DNA of 36,801 bases from the NCBI RefSeq assembly GCF_003382685.1, contig NZ_QLVG01000056.1, forward strand, positions 1 through 36,801, read 5' to 3'. The translations under genes and the position numbers were made by a program. A model generated the notes under the pieces. That model was not told the origin of the DNA. It saw nothing but the letters and a program-made list of their open reading frames with translations, and did no database searches. Shown here piece by piece: positions 29,957-35,632 of this stretch. Every line of letters starts with the position of its first letter. Within the stretch, counting starts at the first letter, position 1. This stretch comes from Halorussus litoreus. GTDB taxonomy: Archaea > Halobacteriota > Halobacteria > Halobacteriales > Haladaptataceae.

Positions 29957-31231
29957 ATGAGCGCAGACTACAACATCTTCGTCACGGAGGAGACAATCGA
30001 GGGCGAGTCGGACGGCCCTCTCGCGGACAGGACCGTCGCGGTCAAGGACAACATCAGCACCGAGGGCGTTCGCACCACCTGCGGCTCCGAGATGCTCGAC
30101 GACTACGTCCCGCCGTACGACGCCACGGTGGTCGAGGAGCTGAAGCAAGCGGGCGCGACCATCGTCGGCAAGGCCAACATGGACGAGTTCGGGATGGGCT
30201 CGACCACGGAGACCTCTGCGTTCGGACCAACAGAAAATCCCGCCGCGCCGGGTCGGGTTCCGGGCGGCTCGTCCGGCGGCAGCGCGGCCGCGGTCGCCGC
30301 GGGCGAGGCCGACCTCGCGCTGGGCTCGGACACCGGCGGGTCGGTCCGCAACCCCGCGGCGTTCTGCGGCGTCGTCGGCATCAAGCCCACCTACGGCCTC
30401 GTCTCCCGGTACGGCCTCGTGGCCTACGCCAACAGCCTCGAACAGATCGGCCCGCTCGCGCCGACGGTCGCGGAAGCCGCCGAACTGCTCGACGTGATTA
30501 GCGGCCCGGACGAGAACGATGCAACAACCAGACAGGAGGGAGCAGAATCTGACTACGCCAGCGCGGCGACCGGCGACCTGGACGGCACCACGATTGGTGT
30601 CCCCACGGAACTCGTCGAGGGCGCGGACGAGGGCGTCCGCGAACGCTTCGAGGACGCCCTCGACGACCTCCGCGCGCAGGGCGCGACCGTCGAGGACGTG
30701 TCGTTGCCCTCCATCGAGCACGCCGTGGAGGCGTACTACGTCATCGCGATGTCCGAGGCGTCCTCGAACCTCGCGCGCTTCGACGGGGTCCGGTTCGGCA
30801 CGTCGGGCGGCTTCGAGGGCAACTGGAACGAGGCGTTCAGCAGGTCCCGCGAGGCGTTCGGCGAGGAGGTCAAGCGCCGCATCCTGCTGGGCACCTACGC
30901 GCTCTCGGCCGGCTACCACGACAAGTACTACAAGCAGGCTCAGGACGCCCGGGCGTGGGTCAAGCAGGACTTCGACGAGGCGTTCGAGTCGGTGGACGTG
31001 CTGGCGAGTCCGACGATGCCAGTCCCGCCGTTCGAGCAGGGCGAGAGCCTGGACGACCCGCTCCAGATGTACCTCGCGGACGCGAACACGGTTCCCGTGA
31101 ATCTGGCCGACCTGCCCGCGATCTCGGTTCCGGCGGGCGAAGTGGACGGTGGGCCAGTCGGCATCCAGTTCGTCGGCCCGGCGTTCGGTGAGGACGAGAT
31201 TATTCGCGTCGGAAGTGCGGTCGAGAACTGA
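29957..31231 (+). CDS. gatA: Asp-tRNA(Asn)/Glu-tRNA(Gln) amidotransferase subunit GatA
   Basis: A 424-residue amidase-signature enzyme that releases ammonia from glutamine for conversion of misacylated Asp-tRNA(Asn) and Glu-tRNA(Gln). The Ser-cisSer-Lys triad is visible: Lys30 in VAVKDNIS, Ser105 in PGGSSGGSAA and nucleophile Ser129 in SDTGGSVRNPA. GIKPTYGLVSRYGLVAYANS follows. It is shorter than bacterial GatA (about 485 residues), as usual in haloarchaea, and lacks a long N-terminal segment. A hydrophilic loop around residue 180-205 has relatively AT-rich codons. It is co-transcribed with gatC. It provides Asn-tRNA and/or Gln-tRNA routes in organisms lacking the direct synthetases. Confidence 0.95.
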   Translation: MSADYNIFVTEETIEGESDGPLADRTVAVKDNISTEGVRTTCGSEMLDDYVPPYDATVVEELKQAGATIVGKANMDEFGMGSTTETSAFGPTENPAAPGRVPGGSSGGSAAAVAAGEADLALGSDTGGSVRNPAAFCGVVGIKPTYGLVSRYGLVAYANSLEQIGPLAPTVAEAAELLDVISGPDENDATTRQEGAESDYASAATGDLDGTTIGVPTELVEGADEGVRERFEDALDDLRAQGATVEDVSLPSIEHAVEAYYVIAMSEASSNLARFDGVRFGTSGGFEGNWNEAFSRSREAFGEEVKRRILLGTYALSAGYHDKYYKQAQDARAWVKQDFDEAFESVDVLASPTMPVPPFEQGESLDDPLQMYLADANTVPVNLADLPAISVPAGEVDGGPVGIQFVGPAFGEDEIIRVGSAVEN

Positions 31232-31287
31232 ACGAATTCACTTCTTGCGGGGTTCTGATGGGACAGTAGAACTGACGAGGAGTCATC

Positions 31288-31510
31288 GAAAGCCCTCGGC
31301 GCGGTCACGCGAGCGAAGCGAGTGTGACGTTGTCTGCGTGAGCGCCGCGAACGCAGGTTCGACGGACGGGTCCGTCGGCGTCGGAGCTTGTCTCCGACAG
31401 AACTCGCGGTCGTTCAGCGGGATATGTGGCGCGCGCAGTTCTGCGCGCGCCACATAGGGCCGCGCTGAAACGACCAGGATAAACGCGAGCGCCCTCGCCC
31501 TTTCAGTCCG
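31288..31510 (+). repeat. Family-2 hairpin-chain repeat, copy 3
   Basis: GAAAG (31288-31292) pairs with CTTTC (31500-31504) and GGCGC (31298-31302) with GCGCC (31489-31493), replacing the CGCCCGCTCG/CGAGCGGGCG stem of other copies while keeping pairing. Inside are perfect hairpins CGACGGAC-GG-GTCCGTCG, GTCGGAG-CTTGT-CTCCGAC and a 16-bp stem (31423-31438 with 31441-31456, loop TT), the last enclosed by CAGCG...CGCTG as in copy 2. It fills the convergent gap between gatA and the flavin oxidoreductase; no gene is seen there. Confidence 0.8.
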
Positions 31511-31554
31511 CCATAAGGCCGGTCAGCTCACCGAGCACAGCCGTAGAACCACAC

Positions 31555-32583
31555 TCAGCGCGGCGTGAGCCCGACGCCTTCCGCCAGCAGTTCGTGCGAG
31601 CGCAGCGCATCCTCGTGGTCGCCGACGACGTGCTGAATCATCACCTCGTCGACGCCGACGCGGTCGGCGAGTTGATTTAGCAGTCCGTCGAGCGTCTCCG
31701 GACTCCCAGAGATGGCCCGCGGCCACTCGTCGGCGTCGAGCGTGGCCGGCGTGGGATCGGGAACGCCGCCGAGTTCGTCGATGGCCTCCTCAACCGATGG
31801 ACGGGTGCCGACCTCGCCGCGCTGCATGCGCTTGTACGACGCCTCGGCCACCGCGCGGAGCCGGGCGGCGTCCTCGTCGGTCTCGGCGGCGATGGCGTTC
31901 GCGGCGATCATCCCCTGCGGTTCGTCGATGCCGCCCGAAAGCTTTGACGGCTGGAACTGCTCGCGGTACTCCTCGAAGGCGTGTGTCGCGAACTGCGGCC
32001 GGATGAACGCCGCGAAGCAGAATCGCAGGCCGAGCTTCCCGGCGATGGCCGCGCTCGACGGGCTCGATCCGAGCACCCACGGCACCGGCGGCTCCTCACC
32101 AGAACGCGGGATCTCGATGTCGCTGTAGGGGTGGCTCTCGGGGTAGTCGTCGTACAGGTGGTTCGCTACGGCCTCGATCTTCTCTGTGTGGTCCTCGTCG
32201 GGGTTCTGGACGCGGCGGTCGGTCCCGAGCGCGCGGTCGACGGCCGGCGAGCCGTTCGCCCGGCCCAGTCCGGCGTCGATGCGCCCCGGCGCGAGCGCGT
32301 CGAGCGCGCCGAACTGCTCGGCGACCTTGAACGGGCTGTAGTGGTTGAGCAGGACCGCGCCGGAGCCGAGCCGGATCGAATCGGTCCCGGCCGCGAGGTG
32401 GCCGAGCAGCACCTCGGGCGTCGTTCCGGCGAGCGTGTCGGCCATGCCGTGGTGTTCGGCGACCCAGACTCGCGAGTAACCGAGCTGTTCGGCCTGCTGG
32501 GCGATCTCGACGGTGTTGGCGTACGCGTCGGTCGCGGTCCCGCCGTCTGGAACCGGTGAGAGGTCGACGATGGAGAGTTCCAT
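31555..32583 (-). CDS. LLM-class (luciferase-like) flavin-dependent oxidoreductase
   Basis: A 342-residue protein of the bacterial luciferase-like superfamily, a TIM-barrel FMN or F420 enzyme. The N-terminal LSIVDLSPVPDGGTATDAYA, RVWVAEHHGMADTLAGTTPE, IRLGSGAVLLNHYSPFKVAE and LAPGRIDAGLGRANGSP segments are highly characteristic of the group annotated as MsnO8-type LLM oxidoreductases. WVLGSSPSSAAIAGKLGLRF contributes the cofactor phosphate loop. The substrate is unknown; in haloarchaea both FMN and F420 are available. The ATG at 32583 is supported by the conserved N-terminus. It is divergent from the YegP-repeat gene with a 168-nt gap. Confidence 0.92.
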   Translation of the reverse strand: MELSIVDLSPVPDGGTATDAYANTVEIAQQAEQLGYSRVWVAEHHGMADTLAGTTPEVLLGHLAAGTDSIRLGSGAVLLNHYSPFKVAEQFGALDALAPGRIDAGLGRANGSPAVDRALGTDRRVQNPDEDHTEKIEAVANHLYDDYPESHPYSDIEIPRSGEEPPVPWVLGSSPSSAAIAGKLGLRFCFAAFIRPQFATHAFEEYREQFQPSKLSGGIDEPQGMIAANAIAAETDEDAARLRAVAEASYKRMQRGEVGTRPSVEEAIDELGGVPDPTPATLDADEWPRAISGSPETLDGLLNQLADRVGVDEVMIQHVVGDHEDALRSHELLAEGVGLTPR

Positions 32584-32733
32584 ACTCGGACTCGGAGACT
32601 GCGAGGCAAAACGGTTTGGCTACCAGCAGTTCCACGTCAGTTCGCCATCTTTCGACTGAACTCCCGCAGCGAAGAACGATTTTCACCGACTTCTATCATT
32701 TATCCCATGATTGTCAACCTTCAAGACCCTCCG

Positions 32734-32751
32734 ATGAGTAACAAATAATAG
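32734..32751 (+). promoter_or_regulatory. In-frame mini-ORF with double stop abutting the next start
   Basis: ATGAGTAACAAATAATAG encodes MSNK and two stops, and the true ATG (32752, MSTKSGD) follows immediately in the same frame. The likeness MSNK / MSTK suggests either a duplicated start with a stop acquired in the first copy, or a leader peptide that couples reinitiation. The upstream region also has TTTATCCCATGATTG as a possible promoter. Confidence 0.45.
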
Positions 32752-34371
32752 ATGTCAACTAAAAGTGGCGACAACGCGCTGATTCGAACGTACGCCGACC
32801 GGTTCGGGGAACCGCTCACGAACGACGAGGCGTACGGCTACTGGCTGTTCGTTGCCGGCGTCGTACTGGGAGCTATCGGGGTTCTCGCGATGCTGACGAC
32901 CGACGGGATCAGCACTACGCGGGAACTCGCCATCGCGCTCTCGGGGCTCGGACTGACGGGCGCGGTGACGGGCCTCGTCGTCGGCCAGTCGTTCAACCGG
33001 CGCGCGAAACTGCTCGTCTACCTCGGGGCCGCGCTCGCCGTGGCTGCGGTCGCGTGGTTCACGTCCGTCTACCCCGGCAACTGGGAACTCGGCCGCTCGG
33101 CGACCACGAACGTCGTCCTGCTGTACACCGCCGGAATCGGCATCGTCGCCGTCTCCGGCGTCGTCGCACCCGTCGTCGTCGGGCAGAGCCGCGCCCGTGC
33201 GGCCGCCGAGGAGGCGCTCGTCGCCGCCCGCTCCGACGCCACCGAGCGCGGTGAGGAGGTCGAACGGCTCCGCGAGAAGCTCGACGACCGCGAGGAGCGC
33301 ATCGAAGAACTCGAAGCCGACTTCGACATGGCCCGGACGGCCAGCGAGGTAGCCGCGGAGGAACGCGACGAGGCGCGGGCCGACGCCGAGGCACACCTCG
33401 AGCGACTCCACGACAGCAGCGCGACGTTCGAGGTGTACAAGGACAAGGCCAGCGAGTGGCGCTGGCGGCTGATCCACCGGAACAGCAACATCATCGCGAC
33501 CGGCGGCGAGGGCTACGCGAGCGACCGCAACGCCCGGCGCGGGATGCGGAGCGTGAAGCGCAACTCGCTCGGCGCGGAGGTGCGCTGGATCCGCGACGAG
33601 GAGGAACCCGAGCCCGAGCCCGAACCGGTGCTCGAAGACCCGCAAGCGACCTTCGAGCTGTACCGCGACGACGCCGACGAGTACCGCTGGCGACTCCGCC
33701 ACGACAACGGCGAGATCATCGCGGCGGCGGCCCGCGGGTTCTCCTCGAAGTCGGCCGCGCGCAACGGCCTCGACTCGGTGCGCACGCACGTCGGTCCGGC
33801 CGACTACCTCGAATTCGATCCGACCGCGTTCGAGGTGTACGAGGACGCCGCGGGCGAGTACCGCTGGCGGTTGGTCCACCGGAACGGCCGAATTCTGGCC
33901 GACTCGGGCGAGGGGTACGCCTCGCGCTCGAACGCCCGCCGCGCGGTCGAGAGCGTCACCGCGACCGCCGAGTCCGCCGAGGTCGACGCCGACTCCGGCG
34001 CACGCTTCGAGGTGTACGAGGACGCTGGTGGCGACTATCGCTGGCGACTCGTGAGTTCGAACGACGAGATCGTCGCGGACTGCGGGCAGGGGTACAGCGA
34101 CCGCTCGGGCGCGACCGAGGCGGTCGAGCGCGTGCGGGGCTACGTCCCGGACGCCGACACCCTGACGGTGGGCGAGGCCGCCGTCGAGGTGTACGAGGAC
34201 GCCGCGGGCGAGTACCGCTGGCGGCTTCGCCACCGCAACGGTACCATCCTCGCCACCGGCGGCGAGGGGTACAGCGACCGCTCGGGAGCCGTGGACGGCG
34301 TCGACAGCGTGAAGCGCAACGCGCCGAACACGCCGGTCGTCGAGGAAGACGAGCAGGAGACGCAAGTCTAG
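32752..34371 (+). CDS. Membrane protein with coiled coil and five YegP/HVO_2922-type (DUF1508) repeats
   Basis: A 539-residue protein. Residues about 28-150 contain four membrane helices (LFVAGVVLGAIGVLAMLTT, LAIALSGLGLTGAVTGLVVG, LLVYLGAALAVAAVAWFTS, VVLLYTAGIGIVAVSGVVA). Residues about 155-220 are a Glu/Arg-rich coiled coil. Five DUF1508 modules then start at residues 224, 299, 358, 417 and 476, each with FEVYED..GEYRWRLVHRN, an ILA.GGEGY element and a SR(S/N)AR..V.SV helix. Such modules are small beta-hairpin-rich domains that usually occur once or twice in small soluble proteins (YegP, HVO_2922); five behind a membrane anchor and coiled coil is unusual. The function is unknown; a scaffold or stress-related role is inference. 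Modules 2-5 are spaced exactly 59 residues apart, which indicates recent internal duplication. Confidence 0.9.
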   Translation: MSTKSGDNALIRTYADRFGEPLTNDEAYGYWLFVAGVVLGAIGVLAMLTTDGISTTRELAIALSGLGLTGAVTGLVVGQSFNRRAKLLVYLGAALAVAAVAWFTSVYPGNWELGRSATTNVVLLYTAGIGIVAVSGVVAPVVVGQSRARAAAEEALVAARSDATERGEEVERLREKLDDREERIEELEADFDMARTASEVAAEERDEARADAEAHLERLHDSSATFEVYKDKASEWRWRLIHRNSNIIATGGEGYASDRNARRGMRSVKRNSLGAEVRWIRDEEEPEPEPEPVLEDPQATFELYRDDADEYRWRLRHDNGEIIAAAARGFSSKSAARNGLDSVRTHVGPADYLEFDPTAFEVYEDAAGEYRWRLVHRNGRILADSGEGYASRSNARRAVESVTATAESAEVDADSGARFEVYEDAGGDYRWRLVSSNDEIVADCGQGYSDRSGATEAVERVRGYVPDADTLTVGEAAVEVYEDAAGEYRWRLRHRNGTILATGGEGYSDRSGAVDGVDSVKRNAPNTPVVEEDEQETQV

Positions 34372-34498
34372 ATTCGGCGGCGCTTCTGCCCCAGACTATA
34401 TTTTCGAGAGAGAAAGCAAAGAGAGTGGAGAGGCGGGAAAGACGGAAGTGGAGAAGCGGGAAAGATGAAAGTGGAGAAGCGGGAAAGAGAGGGTGAAC

Positions 34499-34843
34499 TT
34501 ACTCGCTGTACGCCAGATTCATGATCCACTGCGAGAAGGCGTCGCTCTCGGCGTCGATCTCCTCCTCGCCGATGAACGGCGACAGCATGTCCCCGGCCAT
34601 CAGTAGCGAGAAGTCAAGGTCGCGGGCCGCGGGCGTGATGAGGTAGGTGTTGTGACCGTTGTAGACGGTCTCCTCGCGCTGGACCAGCTCCTTCTCGTCG
34701 AGCGACTCCACGATGCGGCTCCCCTTCCGGGAGTCGACGCCCATCTCCTTCCAGAAGTCGCTCTGGTGGATGCCGCCGCTCTCGCGCACGAGTTCGAGGC
34801 CGGCGTACTCCTCCTCGCTGAGGTCCTCCTCGGATACTGCCAT
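34499..34843 (-). CDS. Winged-helix DNA-binding protein
   Basis: A 114-residue protein starting MAVSEEDLSEEEYAGLELVR. The helix-turn-helix core is IHQSDFWKEMGVDSRKGSRI followed by VESLDEKELVQREETVYNG, with the wing at HNTYLITPAARDLDF. The C-terminal LLMAGDMLSPFIGEEEIDAE and SDAFSQWIMNLAYSE form a helical tail. This is a haloarchaeal single-domain regulator of the MarR/Lrp-like winged-helix type. The target is not evident; it is near the NRDE remnant and divergent to nothing. An open frame extends upstream to 35005, but the ATG at 34843 gives the conserved start. Confidence 0.8.
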   Translation of the reverse strand: MAVSEEDLSEEEYAGLELVRESGGIHQSDFWKEMGVDSRKGSRIVESLDEKELVQREETVYNGHNTYLITPAARDLDFSLLMAGDMLSPFIGEEEIDAESDAFSQWIMNLAYSE

Positions 34844-34868
34844 GCGGTACTCTCGGACCGGCGACCGT

Positions 34869-35135
34869 TTAAATCTGACCGTCCGCGTCGTCGGTTTCGC
34901 TCTCATCGACGGGGTCGCCCCCACTGTCGACCACATCGTATTCGGTCTCGCAGGGCCGCCCGTCGGCGAACCAGTAGCGAGCGTCGCCGTCCGCGCCCAC
35001 GGCAATCAGCGACGACGACCGGGTGCCGAAGTCGGTCCCGAGGACGCAGGTGCCCAGATCGTGGTCGCGCATGACCGCCGCGGCGGCTATCGGAGCGTCA
35101 GCGAACACCCGCCACGCGAGGACCAGCGTACACAC
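34869..35135 (-). pseudogene. NRDE/TANGO2-family remnant with large internal deletion
   Basis: The 88-codon frame starts GTG at 35135 with MCTLVLAWRVFADAP, the hallmark N-terminus of the NRDE (TANGO2) family including the Cys at position 2. It then jumps within a few residues to MRDHDLGTCVLGTDFGTRSS and SLIAVGADGDARYWFADG, which is the C-terminal region of that family. The whole middle, including the NRDE signature and about 160 residues of a normal 240-260-residue protein, is absent. The join is in frame, around AAAAVMRDHD. TANGO2 proteins are implicated in lipid and heme handling and are uncertain in archaea. It could be a deletion pseudogene or a reduced protein still made; the former is more likely. 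Confidence 0.75.
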
Positions 35136-35310
35136 GGGGGTGACCAGGGGCCAGCAGTGCTAAAGCTTCGTGGCTGTTCGCGGGGATTTCGTGGCCGGTG
35201 AAGCCCGGTTCGCTCGTTCGGAAATCAGATGGCTCTCGGGAAGGACAACCTATCGAAATGCGCGGGCCGGTGAAACGGTCACTGGGCGTGCGCTCGTTCG
35301 ACCTTCCACT

Positions 35311-35471
35311 CGGCGCGTGCGGGCGCGACCTCCGTGTCGCGCCAAAACGCGCGAGGGACGAGTAGCGCAGCGAAGCGAGCAACGCAGGAGGCTGGGGAGG
35401 ACGAGGTGCGGTGCGGTCGCGGTTGCGGTGCGGTTGCGGTCACGCCGAGGCTCAAGCGATAGATAGCTTCA
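35311..35471 (+). repeat. Family-1 structured dispersed repeat, copy F
   Basis: Outer stem GCGCGT (35313-35318) with ACGCGC (35347-35352), inner GGCGCGAC (35322-35329) with GTCGCGCC (35336-35343), loop CTCCGT, bulge AAA. Then GAGGGACGAGTAGCGCAG, GCAGGAGGCTGGGGAGG, a GCGGTTGCGGT tract, and TCACGCCGAGGCTCAAGC-GATAGATAGCTTC. TCGACCTTCCA immediately upstream is shared with copy C. An inverted fragment of the right end (TGCTTGAGCC) recurs at 35555-35564. The rest of the gap 35136-35632 shows no gene. Confidence 0.88.
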
Positions 35472-35632
35472 GAATTCTCTTCTCCTTGCGGTGGCGAATC
35501 GGAAGAACACTCCGACTCATCACTGTGAACCGACGATTCCAACGAGCGAACGACTGCTTGAGCCACGGAGACCACATAGCACCGCCACTAAAACCACACT
35601 TCAGCGCGCCCACAACCAGCCACTTCGCCACC

